Shown here: positions 23,302 through 30,041 of the stretch, piece after piece | How the letters are laid out: every line of letters starts with the position of its first letter | Numbering within the stretch: position 1 is the first letter of the stretch | DNA from: Ignavibacteria bacterium UBA7675 | Lineage (GTDB): Bacteria > Bacteroidota > Ignavibacteria > Kapaibacteriales > UB7675 | NCBI GenBank assembly: GCA_002483085.1 | Contig: DLHF01000038.1 | Coordinates: 1 to 30,041, forward strand | Direction: 5' to 3' | Length of the DNA stretch: 30,041 nt | Notes under the pieces: model-generated | Databases searched by the model: none | What the model saw: only the letters and a program-made list of their open reading frames with translations | What the model was told of the DNA's origin: nothing | Position numbers and translations under genes: made by a program

Positions 23302-24363
23302 ATGAATTCGGATAAACTCCTGGCAGACAACGATACAGAACATCAGCATGCACAGCAGGGGCATGCGGCTGATCACAGCGCGGAAGCACACGGCGAGCAG
23401 GGGAGCGAATCTGTACCTCCTGATAAAGTATTCGACCATCTGCTCGGAGAGCTCGGCGATCATTATACGCTAACGCTGTTCAACTATAGAATTGCCGAAC
23501 TTCCCGTGATTTTGGTAGACCAGGGCAGCCTGCATGTCTATCCTAATCACACAGCGATGGAGCACGCCGGGCTGTACACGATGGCGCATCACAAGCCTGT
23601 TCGCGTAGCCGACCACGAGCGTCCGAGCTTGGACTTTTCGGTGACGAACTTTGTGGTGTTCCAGTGGGTAGGCATGCTCATTCTTCTGCTCGCATTCATC
23701 TCGGTAAAGAATAAATACAAGAAAAACCCGAACCGGGCGCCGCGTGGCCTGCAAAATGCTGTAGAAGTATTTGTAGTGTATGTGCGCGACAACATTGTTC
23801 GGCCCAATGTGGGCAGCGACCGGATAACGCGGCAACTCCTTCCATATTTCCTCAGCTTGTTTTTCTTTATCCTCGTACTCAATGTCCTCGGTCTGATTCC
23901 GGGTGGCCACTCCGCTACTGGCGCAATAGGCGTGACTGCTGGATTGGCGATTACAGCATTCTTTATTATCAATATTACGGCAATTAAAGAAGCTGGCATT
24001 GGCGCATGGTTCCACCACCTTCTCGGTGGTGCTCCGTGGTGGCTGGCACCTATCATGGTACCGATTGAGATTATCGGTCTGTTCGCCAAGCCCTTTGCTC
24101 TTGCTGTACGTCTGTTCGCTAACATGACTGCCGGGCACATTGTGCTTGTAGCGCTCATCGGCCTTATTTTCTTTTTCCAGACGCCGTTTGTAGCTGCTGT
24201 TTCCACGCCGTTCTCTATCTTTATTTATGCGCTCGAAACCTTGGTCGTATTCCTGCAAGCATATATCTTTACGATGCTGACAGCCGTATTTGTGGGACTT
24301 GCGCTTGGCGATCATGCACACGACGACCACGAGCATCATGCGGTAATGATCGAGCACGTATAA
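23302..24363 (+). CDS. atpB: ATP synthase Fo subunit a
   Basis: The protein (353 aa) is the membrane stator that forms the proton half-channels against the c ring. The key helix with the essential Arg is seen as PFALAVRLFANMTAGHIVLV, and the last helix as LETLVVFLQAYIFTMLTAVFVGLAL. Other membrane helices include VGMLILLLAFIS, FLSLFFFILVLNVLGLIP and AGLAITAFFIINIT. It carries a long N-terminal extension rich in His, Gln and acidic residues (HQHAQQGHAADHSAEAHGEQ) and a His-rich end (HAHDDHEHH); this is longer than E. coli AtpB (about 270 aa) but common in Bacteroidota and Chlorobi. The start is preceded by AAGG. Confidence 0.95.
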   Translation: MNSDKLLADNDTEHQHAQQGHAADHSAEAHGEQGSESVPPDKVFDHLLGELGDHYTLTLFNYRIAELPVILVDQGSLHVYPNHTAMEHAGLYTMAHHKPVRVADHERPSLDFSVTNFVVFQWVGMLILLLAFISVKNKYKKNPNRAPRGLQNAVEVFVVYVRDNIVRPNVGSDRITRQLLPYFLSLFFFILVLNVLGLIPGGHSATGAIGVTAGLAITAFFIINITAIKEAGIGAWFHHLLGGAPWWLAPIMVPIEIIGLFAKPFALAVRLFANMTAGHIVLVALIGLIFFFQTPFVAAVSTPFSIFIYALETLVVFLQAYIFTMLTAVFVGLALGDHAHDDHEHHAVMIEHV

Positions 24364-24437
24364 TACGAAATATTCAATGTTAATCAGTCTATTGTAATAA
24401 CCGTTTTTTACTACATACTCTTTACTGGAGGTCTTCA

Positions 24438-24668
24438 ATGGAAAGTGTTGGTTTAGCGTGGTTGGCTGCTGGTCTTGGCGGAGGAATCACAGTTTTCGGC
24501 GTCGGTTCCGGTATCGGCCGTCTTGCTGCTGCAGCTCTTGAGGCAGGTAGCCGTCAGCCCGAAGCCGCAGGTGATGCCCGCACGACGATGATCATCGGCG
24601 CTGCTCTTATCGAGGGTGTCGCTCTGTTCGTACTTGTGATTTGCGTTATTCTCGCTGTTAAAGCCTAA
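24438..24668 (+). CDS. atpE: ATP synthase Fo subunit c
   Basis: The protein (76 aa) is the proteolipid that forms the rotating ring. Two helices flank the polar loop AGSRQPEAAGDARTT, which contacts gamma and epsilon. The ion-carrying carboxylate is Glu59 in GAALIEGVALF. The residues around it lack the Ser/Thr next to Glu and the helix-1 Gln of sodium-type c subunits, so a proton is the likely coupling ion. Helix 1 begins with a Gly-rich stretch (GLGGGITVFGVGSGIGRL). A GGAGGT lies six bases before the ATG, the strongest site in the operon after atpZ, in line with the need for many copies. The gene is followed by a hairpin. Confidence 0.96.
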   Translation: MESVGLAWLAAGLGGGITVFGVGSGIGRLAAAALEAGSRQPEAAGDARTTMIIGAALIEGVALFVLVICVILAVKA

Positions 24669-24684
24669 TATCCGACGATTATAG

Positions 24685-24718
24685 GTATCGTACTTCTGCG
24701 TGAGCAGGAGTACGATAC
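24685..24718 (+). promoter_or_regulatory. Stable hairpin with GUGA tetraloop between atpE and atpF
   Basis: The arms 24685-24699 and 24704-24718 form a 15-bp stem (one G-U pair, otherwise perfect) with loop GTGA, a GNRA tetraloop. There is no U tract after it, so it is unlikely to be a full terminator. It begins 17 bases after the atpE stop and lies in an unusually long (168-base) spacer of an otherwise compact operon. It may stabilise or process the atpE message to allow more subunit c than the other subunits. Confidence 0.7.
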
Positions 24719-24836
24719 TTCTGTCAGGTTCTTTATCCAGCACTATCTCGTGCTGCCGAATGGTAAGTATTTCCAGCGAGGAATACATACCAATCGGTAG
24801 TAAAAATCTCTCACTCTTATTACGGGTATCCGCATT

Positions 24837-25331
24837 ATGCCAAATTTTATGGATATATCGCCCGGGTTGATGCTCTGGACACTCATCAACTTCGGTCTGT
24901 TCTTCATCCTTCTTGCCAAGTTTGCTTGGAAGCCCATTGTAAATGCGCTTTCTACACGCGAAAAAGACATCGAGGATTCGATCACGCGCGCAGAGCAGGC
25001 AAATATCCAGGCGCAGAAAATCCTGAAGGAGAATGAGGAGAAAATGGCCAAGGCACAGCAAGAGATGATGCAGATCATCCGTGAAGGACGTGCCCAAGCC
25101 GATGCACAGATTCAGTCTGCTATGCAGGAAGCTGAGCATGTAAAAAAACAAAAGTTGGACGAAGCACGCGACGAAATTCGCCGTGCAAAAGACCAAGCTA
25201 TGCAGGAGCTGAAAAAAGAAGTATCGGCTATGGTGGTTTCGGCTACCGAAAAGATTCTGAAAGAAAAGCTCGACCAGAATCAGCAAAAAAGGCTTATCGA
25301 CTCGTTTATCGCCGAAATGCCCGCCAACTAA
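24837..25331 (+). CDS. atpF: ATP synthase Fo subunit b
   Basis: The protein (164 aa) is the peripheral stalk that holds F1 to Fo. It has one N-terminal membrane helix (LMLWTLINFGLFFILLAKFAW) followed by the conserved KPI and a long charged coiled coil (REKDIEDSITRAEQANIQAQ through KILKEKLDQNQQ) and the end SFIAEMPAN. The length is typical of a bacterial b subunit (about 156-170 aa). The start at 24837 (MPNFMDISPG) matches relatives, with a second Met four codons later as an alternative. The neighbours are atpE and atpH. Confidence 0.95.
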   Translation: MPNFMDISPGLMLWTLINFGLFFILLAKFAWKPIVNALSTREKDIEDSITRAEQANIQAQKILKENEEKMAKAQQEMMQIIREGRAQADAQIQSAMQEAEHVKKQKLDEARDEIRRAKDQAMQELKKEVSAMVVSATEKILKEKLDQNQQKRLIDSFIAEMPAN

Positions 25332-25371
25332 GGCCGGGGCTCTTCTCCAACGACTGAATACAGAGTGATTT

Positions 25372-25923
25372 ATGCTCCACTCCCGCGTTGCTTCGCGCTA
25401 TGCATCGGCCTTGCTCGGCGCTGCTCGACAAGCCAATGTGCTCGATGATGTCCGCAAAGATGTCGACCTGCTGAAAGTGTCGGTCGCTGTGTCGCGCGAG
25501 CTTGCCAGTTTTCTGAAAAGCCCGATTATCAGCGCTGATAGAAAAGCAGCCGCGCTCAAAAGTATTTTCGAAGACAAAGTTTCGATCCTTGCAATGAATT
25601 TTCTGCTTCTGCTGGTAGAGAAAACCCGGGAAGCAGAGCTGCCGCAAATACTCACATCGTTCGACGCGCAGTACAACGAGTACAAAGGTATTGTCGAAGC
25701 GCATATCAGCTCTGCAATCGAGCTGGACGAGCAGCAAAAGCAAGCAATTCTCGACAAGGTGCGCCGCTATACGGGCAAGACTGTTGTGCCTGATTATCGC
25801 CTTGATCCCACGCTTATTGGTGGATTTCAAGTGCGTATTGGCGACAGCATATTAGACGGCAGCGTAAAGCACCAGATCGAGAATCTCAAAAAGACGCTCA
25901 TGGCAGGCGAGTTCAACAACTGA
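25372..25923 (+). CDS. atpH: ATP synthase F1 subunit delta
   Basis: The protein (183 aa) links the top of the alpha/beta hexamer to the b stalk. It has the family N-terminal helical bundle (RVASRYASALLGAARQ and the helix ELASFLKSPIISADRKAAAL) and the C-terminal signature LDPTLIGGFQVRIGDSILDG followed by HQIENLKKTL. The length matches the family (about 178 aa). The gap to atpF is 40 bases. Confidence 0.95.
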   Translation: MLHSRVASRYASALLGAARQANVLDDVRKDVDLLKVSVAVSRELASFLKSPIISADRKAAALKSIFEDKVSILAMNFLLLLVEKTREAELPQILTSFDAQYNEYKGIVEAHISSAIELDEQQKQAILDKVRRYTGKTVVPDYRLDPTLIGGFQVRIGDSILDGSVKHQIENLKKTLMAGEFNN

Positions 25924-25989
25924 TCTGCCCAGCGCTTTTTTACGTGAAAACAGTACAACATTTATATACACTTTGACAAAGGCAGTACA

Positions 25990-27543
25990 ATGGCTGAAGT
26001 ACGTCCTGATGAAATAGCCTCCATACTCCGCCAGCAATTGGCGGGGTTCGAGAAGGAAGTTGATGTCTACGACGTTGGTACCGTGCTCCAGGTAGGGGAC
26101 GGCGTGGCGCGCATCTACGGCCTCTCCAATGCAATGTCCTCCGAGCTTCTGGAATTTCCCAACGGTGTAATGGGCATGGCGCTCAACCTTGAAGAAGACA
26201 ATATCGGCGCCATTCTTTTTGGCGACGACCGCTATGTGCGCGAAGGTGATATTGTGCGCCGCACTGGCAAAGTTGCTTCTGTACCCGTGGGCGAAGAACT
26301 GCTTGGACGCGTTGTAAATCCACTGGGCGTTGCGCTCGATGGTGGTAGCCCGATCAATACGAATGGCAAAATATCTCCTATCGAACGCAAGGCTATTGGC
26401 GTTATCGGACGTTCTCCTGTGAACCAGCCGTTGCAAACCGGCCTTAAAGCTGTCGATGCTTTGATTCCGATTGGGCGCGGTCAGCGCGAGCTGATTATCG
26501 GCGACCGCCAGACGGGGAAAACCGTTGTGGCGCTCGATACAATTATCAACCAGAAATACACACACACGCCAGAAGCAAAGGCGCGAGGTGTAGAGCCTGT
26601 GTATTGTATCTATGTCGCTATTGGCCAGAAAGCTTCTACAGTAGCTAACGTGCTTGCCGTGCTGAAAGAGCACGGAGCAATGGACTATACAATCATTGTA
26701 GCAGCTAATGCTTCCGACCCGGCTCCGCTGCAATTTATCGCACCGTACTCGGGTGCATCGATGGGCGAGTTCTTCCGCGACAGCGGTCGTCACGCTCTGA
26801 TTATTTATGATGATTTGTCCAAACAAGCAGCAGCTTATCGCCAAGTATCGCTTCTTCTGCGCCGTCCACCGGGACGCGAGGCATATCCTGGCGATGTGTT
26901 TTACCTGCACAGCCGTCTGCTCGAACGCGCTTCTAAATTGTCTGCAAAGCTCGGTGGTGGCTCGCTTACAGCTCTGCCGGTGATCGAAACGCAGGCAGGC
27001 GACGTATCGGCGTATATTCCTACGAATGTGATTTCCATTACCGACGGCCAGATTTACCTTGAGTCGAACCTGTTCAACGCCAACGTGCGCCCGGCTCTTA
27101 ACGTCGGTATCTCGGTATCTCGCGTAGGTGGTAACGCACAGATCAAGGCAATGAAAAAGATTGCAGGTACGCTGAAACTGGAACTCGCTATGTTCCGCGA
27201 ACTCGAAGCATTTGCACGGTTTGGTTCCGACCTCGACAAAGCCACACAGCAGCAGCTTCGCCGTGGTTCGCGTCTTACTGAAATTCTGAAGCAGAACCAG
27301 TACTCGCCGCTTCCGGTAGAAAAGCAGGTTGTTATCATCTTTGCTGCTACCCAAGGCTATCTCGACGGACTTCCCGTCGATTCGCTACAGCGTTTTGAAG
27401 CAGAACTGTACGAGAACATGGAGTTGCGTCATAAAAATATTCTTGACGGTATAGCCGACAAGAAAGAGCTGACAGAAGACCTCTCTTCGCAACTGCACGC
27501 AATACTAAAGGAATTAACTGCAGCGTTTAAAGCGACTGTGTAA
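25990..27543 (+). CDS. atpA: ATP synthase F1 subunit alpha
   Basis: The protein (517 aa) is the non-catalytic nucleotide-binding subunit. The Walker A loop is seen as GDRQTGKT, and the nucleotide-binding region includes IIYDDLSKQAAAYRQVSLLL with the alpha signature RRPPGREAYPGDVFYLHSRL and ALNVGISVSRVGGNAQ. The N-terminal crown (EVDVYDVGTVLQVGDGVARI) and the C-terminal helical domain are complete, so the protein is full length. It starts at 25990 after a 66-base spacer. The following hldD gene starts three bases after its stop. Confidence 0.98.
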   Translation: MAEVRPDEIASILRQQLAGFEKEVDVYDVGTVLQVGDGVARIYGLSNAMSSELLEFPNGVMGMALNLEEDNIGAILFGDDRYVREGDIVRRTGKVASVPVGEELLGRVVNPLGVALDGGSPINTNGKISPIERKAIGVIGRSPVNQPLQTGLKAVDALIPIGRGQRELIIGDRQTGKTVVALDTIINQKYTHTPEAKARGVEPVYCIYVAIGQKASTVANVLAVLKEHGAMDYTIIVAANASDPAPLQFIAPYSGASMGEFFRDSGRHALIIYDDLSKQAAAYRQVSLLLRRPPGREAYPGDVFYLHSRLLERASKLSAKLGGGSLTALPVIETQAGDVSAYIPTNVISITDGQIYLESNLFNANVRPALNVGISVSRVGGNAQIKAMKKIAGTLKLELAMFRELEAFARFGSDLDKATQQQLRRGSRLTEILKQNQYSPLPVEKQVVIIFAATQGYLDGLPVDSLQRFEAELYENMELRHKNILDGIADKKELTEDLSSQLHAILKELTAAFKATV

Positions 27544-27546
27544 TAC

Positions 27547-28512
27547 ATGATCGTAGTTACCGGCGGTGCGGGCTTCATTGGAAGTTGTTTTCTGAAGAAG
27601 CTGAACGACATGGATGTATCAAACATTCTTGTTGTGGATGAATTGGGAACGGGCGCCAAGTGGAAAAACCTGGTCGGCAAGGATATTGCCGGCGTGGTTC
27701 ACAAAACGGCGTTCCGCACCAATCTTCTTGCCGGGGAATACGGAGCGGAGATCGAGGCGATTGTCCATCTCGGGGCATGCAGTAGAACAACAGAGGAAGA
27801 CGCAGATTATCTGCTGGAAAACAATTACGAGTATAGCAAGGACCTCGCTCAATACGCAGCAGATCGCAACATACGCTTTATATACGCAAGCAGTGCTGCT
27901 ACATACGGCAGTGGCGGGAGCGGATACTCCGACAGCGAGTACAACGCGCTTGAACCGCTCAATATGTATGGTTTTTCCAAGCATTTATTCGACAACTGGG
28001 TACGGCGCAATGGCTACGATACGCGGTTTGTCGGCATAAAGTTCTTTAATGTGTTTGGGCCGAACGAATACCACAAGGGCGATATGGCCAGTCTTGTCTA
28101 TAAGGCTTATCGTCAAGTGGTGGACACCGGCGTGATCCGGTTGTTCAAATCGTATAGGCCAGAATATGAGCATGGCGAGCAGAAACGCGACTTCATCTAT
28201 GTAAAAGATGCAGTTGATATTATGTGGGACATGCTGCGATTGGGCGAGATAGCCGGGATATTTAATCTCGGCACTGGCAGAGCGCGTACTTGGAACGACC
28301 TTGCTGGCGCGGTGTTTCATGCGCTTGGCCGCGAGCCGCATATCGAGTACATCGACATGCCAGAATCGCTGAAGAACCAGTACCAGTATTTTACAGAAGC
28401 CGAGATGGAAAAACTGCGGCAAACCCGTGCCGGGCATGAGTGTACTTCATTGGAAAACGCGGTCGCGGATTATGTACAGAACTACCTCGACAGGGATTAC
28501 AAGCATCTTTAG
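27547..28512 (+). CDS. hldD: ADP-L-glycero-D-manno-heptose 6-epimerase within the ATP synthase operon
   Basis: The protein (321 aa) belongs to the short-chain dehydrogenase/epimerase family and converts ADP-D-glycero- to ADP-L-glycero-D-manno-heptose for the LPS inner core. It has the NAD(P)-binding motif MIVVTGGAGFIGS, then HLGACSRTTEEDADYLL, the Ser/Tyr/Lys catalytic set (ASSAATYG and MYGFSKHLFD), FFNVFGPNEYHKGDMAS, the substrate motif HGEQKRDFIYVKD, and FNLGTGRARTWNDLA. These are HldD hallmarks. The length is close to E. coli HldD (310 aa). The ATG is three bases past the atpA stop, so it is transcribed with the ATP synthase genes and may be translationally coupled. It implies that the cell makes heptose-containing LPS. 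Confidence 0.93.
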   Translation: MIVVTGGAGFIGSCFLKKLNDMDVSNILVVDELGTGAKWKNLVGKDIAGVVHKTAFRTNLLAGEYGAEIEAIVHLGACSRTTEEDADYLLENNYEYSKDLAQYAADRNIRFIYASSAATYGSGGSGYSDSEYNALEPLNMYGFSKHLFDNWVRRNGYDTRFVGIKFFNVFGPNEYHKGDMASLVYKAYRQVVDTGVIRLFKSYRPEYEHGEQKRDFIYVKDAVDIMWDMLRLGEIAGIFNLGTGRARTWNDLAGAVFHALGREPHIEYIDMPESLKNQYQYFTEAEMEKLRQTRAGHECTSLENAVADYVQNYLDRDYKHL

Positions 28513-28555
28513 CGCAAAGCAAAAGAGCCGTAACCGACTATAAAAAAAAGAAACT

Positions 28556-29461
28556 ATGGCAACACTACGTGAGATACGCGGACGCATTGCAGGCGTAAAA
28601 AACATCGCCAAAATTACCTCGGCGATGAAGATGGTAGCGGCGGCAAAGATGCGCAAAGCGCAGGATGCCATTACCTCGGCGCGCCCATATGCACAAAAAC
28701 TGTCGGATATCTTGTCGCTTCTGGCAGCCAACCTCGAAGAGTCGATTGATCCACTGCTACAGCAGCGCGAAGAGGTCAACAATATTGCTCTCATTGTGGT
28801 AAGTGCTGATCGCGGGCTGTGCGGGAGCTTCAACTCCAACATTTTACGTGGTACGAGCTACCATATAAAGCGTTTGAAGCAGGACTATCCAAAGGCGAAC
28901 ATCCATCTGATAACAGTAGGCAAGCGTGCATGCGATTTCTTCGGCAGACGCAGCTTTACTCTTGTGGAGCGTTTTCCAGGTATTTTTACAAAGCTGGATT
29001 ACCTGTATGCGCAGGACATTGCCCGGCTGGCAATTGAAGGATTTCTTGCGGGGCAGTTCGACAAGGTAGAGCTCATTTACAATGAATTTAAATCGGTAGT
29101 AAAGCAAGAGCTGGTTATTCGCCAGTTTTTGCCAATCGAGCCTGCGCAGCAGCCAGCGGCAGATCGTGCAAAGCCTACTGCTTATGCTAATGCCACTATC
29201 GACTACATCTTCGAGCCCTCGCGCGAGCGTGTATTAAGCGCACTGCTGCCGAAACATTTGAACATGCAGGTGTGGCGAGCGTTGCTGGAATCGAATGCTT
29301 CCGAGCATGCTGCGCGCATGGTAGCTATGGACAACGCCACAACGAATGCAAAAGATCTTCTGCGTGCTTTACAGCTCAACTACAACAAAGCGCGCCAGGC
29401 AGCGATCACAAAAGAGCTGCTTGAGATCGTCGGTGGTGCAGAAGCTTTAAAAAATGGTTAA
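28556..29461 (+). CDS. atpG: ATP synthase F1 subunit gamma
   Basis: The protein (301 aa) is the rotor shaft. The N-terminal signature REIRGRIAGVKNIAKITSAM and MVAAAKMRKAQ and the C-terminal signature VAMDNATTNAKDLLRALQLN, then YNKARQAAITKELLEIVGGA, are complete. The central Rossmann-like part (NIALIVVSADRGLCGSFNSN) is also typical. It starts 43 bases after hldD with a weak ribosome site (AAGAAA). No atpD or atpC follows; the operon ends here and tRNA-Thr is next. Confidence 0.96.
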   Translation: MATLREIRGRIAGVKNIAKITSAMKMVAAAKMRKAQDAITSARPYAQKLSDILSLLAANLEESIDPLLQQREEVNNIALIVVSADRGLCGSFNSNILRGTSYHIKRLKQDYPKANIHLITVGKRACDFFGRRSFTLVERFPGIFTKLDYLYAQDIARLAIEGFLAGQFDKVELIYNEFKSVVKQELVIRQFLPIEPAQQPAADRAKPTAYANATIDYIFEPSRERVLSALLPKHLNMQVWRALLESNASEHAARMVAMDNATTNAKDLLRALQLNYNKARQAAITKELLEIVGGAEALKNG

Positions 29462-29490
29462 AAGTTCTTGCGTTCGGCAAAAAAAAGCTT

Positions 29491-29498
29491 TAAATTTG
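29491..29498 (+). promoter_or_regulatory. tRNA-Thr promoter (TTG-N20-TAAATTTG)
   Basis: TAAATTTG, with TTG at 29468-29470 exactly 20 bases upstream, lies 20 bases before the tRNA. This is the same architecture as at tRNA-Pro and atpZ. Confidence 0.75.
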
Positions 29499-29518
29499 CA
29501 TTCTGTTCTACGGAACAC

Positions 29519-29590
29519 GCCACTTTAGCTCAGTGGTAGAGCAGCTGATTTGTAATCAGCAGGTCGTTGGTTCAAGTCCGACAAGTGGCT
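29519..29590 (+). tRNA. tRNA-Thr (anticodon TGT)
   Basis: The cloverleaf is complete. The acceptor GCCACTT pairs with AAGTGGC, the D arm is GCTC/GAGC, the anticodon stem GCTGA pairs with TCAGC around loop TTTGTAA (anticodon TGT, reads ACA), and the T arm GTTGG pairs with CCGAC around TTCAAGT. The discriminator is T and CCA is not encoded. It lies between the atpG stop and a strong terminator. Confidence 0.96.
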
Positions 29591-29604
29591 CTTAAAAACA
29601 ATAG

Positions 29605-29637
29605 AAAACCCCGAAATTTACAAGATTTCGGGGTTTT
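29605..29637 (+). terminator. Rho-independent terminator after tRNA-Thr
   Basis: The arms 29605-29617 and 29625-29637 pair perfectly (AAAACCCCGAAAT with ATTTCGGGGTTTT) around a seven-base loop, and the T run continues to 29639. It is 15 bases after the tRNA. Confidence 0.9.
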
Positions 29638-29640
29638 TTG

Positions 29641-29913
29641 TTTCTAAATGCTTCTGGATTTTTGACTTGATAGGCTGATGAAATGGGGAAGAAGTGGAAA
29701 AAGAGGGAATTTGCGGAACAAATGCGGAACGTTTTGCGGAATGCCTATAGGAGCAGAGAAACATAAGCCTTTGGAATAGAAAGAGTTATGGAGGAAGGGT
29801 AAGCTGATTATTGGTTAGTTGACCTATAAGCAAGAACATATGTAACCAGTCTTATGAAGTCTTGACCATCACAAAATGAAAACTCGCTGATCCTAATAAA
29901 TGAGAGTACATCA
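29641..29913. other. AT-rich stretch with GCGGAA direct repeats after tRNA-Thr
   Basis: No convincing gene is present. The word GCGGAAC/T occurs at 29713, 29724 and 29736, spaced 11-12 bases apart, and again at 29994 inside the transposase relic. A 27-codon basic frame (MGKKWKKREFAEQMRNVLRN and on) at 29683-29766 spans the repeats and is only weakly plausible. The composition differs from the upstream operon. The position next to a tRNA suggests a site of insertion. Confidence 0.35.
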
Positions 29914-30041
29914 AAGATGGGGTTGATGGCTATTTATCCGAAACGTAATTTGAGCAAACTGGGTCAGGCAAAGTAAATTCATCCGTATCTTTTGCGGAAT
30001 CTGGAGATCACTTACAGCAACCAGGTATGGGCTATTGACAT
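29914..30041 (+). pseudogene. IS3-family transposase (OrfB) relic, interrupted, cut by the window edge
   Basis: The frame reads KMGLMAIYPKRNLSKLGQAK, then a TAA stop (29974-29976), then IHPYLLRNLEITYSNQVWAID at the window edge. This is the region of IS3-family OrfB just before and including the first catalytic Asp (NQVWAxDIT). The in-frame stop, and a stop not far upstream, show that the gene is broken. The rest would lie beyond the window. Confidence 0.75.

Noticed and set aside
24685..24718. Hairpin after atpE as a transcription terminator
   Set aside because: There is no U tract after it, and essential operon genes without another visible promoter follow.
25852..27354. 500-codon minus-strand frame opposite atpA
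   Set aside because: It is a mirror of the highly biased atpA codon usage; atpA is unambiguous on the plus strand.

Overview
The window looks like the chromosome of a bacterium from the Bacteroidota/Chlorobiota (FCB) side of the tree, most likely a Chlorobi-, Ignavibacteria- or Kapabacteria-like lineage. That is an inference. The support is (i) ten Bacteroidota-type -7 promoter elements (TAnnTTTG) in the right place and orientation before genes, (ii) tRNA genes without an encoded CCA, (iii) an ATP synthase cluster that starts with atpZ and an atpI-like gene and lacks atpD/atpC, as in Chlorobi, and (iv) clear Shine-Dalgarno sequences (AAGGAGGA before atpZ, GGAGGT before atpE and cas6), which argue against a typical Bacteroides-like member.

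Layout. 1-6000 is accessory-looking: a GyrI-like effector-binding protein, a pentapeptide-repeat protein, a class I O-methyltransferase, a VOC/glyoxalase protein, an IS3-type transposase relic, a lipoprotein amidohydrolase and an unrecognised 212-aa protein behind a promoter with a 15-bp tandem repeat. 6000-9000 holds tRNA-Pro(GGG) with a strong terminator, a solitary Cas6-like protein with no CRISPR array and with substitutions at the expected catalytic positions, a cytochrome P460-like haem lipoprotein, and a Crp/Fnr regulator directly upstream of it. 9000-11330 is a folate (p-aminobenzoate) locus: pabA on the minus strand, divergent from overlapping pabB-pabC. 11330-18100 mixes single genes: a small conserved protein, a PAS histidine kinase, a secreted protein, a metallophosphoesterase relic, glutamine-dependent NAD synthetase and a lipoprotein phosphoesterase. 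18100-22521 is a plus-strand run: family 4 uracil-DNA glycosylase, D-Ala-D-Ala ligase, a PfkB-family (adenosine-kinase-like) kinase and a secreted protein with a possible carbohydrate-binding C-terminal domain.

22540-29461 is the ATP synthase operon atpZ-atpI-atpB-atpE-atpF-atpH-atpA-hldD-atpG. It makes the membrane Fo part (a, c, b), the delta stalk and F1 alpha and gamma. F1 beta (atpD) and epsilon (atpC) must be elsewhere. A heptose-nucleotide epimerase gene (hldD, LPS inner-core synthesis) sits between atpA and atpG only 3 nt behind atpA. A 15-bp hairpin with a GUGA tetraloop separates atpE from atpF. The window ends with tRNA-Thr(TGT), its terminator, and a decayed IS3-family transposase fragment.

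The most unusual signals are a family of diverged dispersed repeats in at least four intergenic regions, the solitary and probably non-canonical Cas6, hldD inside the ATP synthase operon, the structured atpE-atpF spacer, the loss of one Fe-S cysteine in the uracil-DNA glycosylase, and an in-frame membrane-segment tail just beyond the stop codon of a secreted protein. I found no complete new multi-gene system and no CRISPR array.
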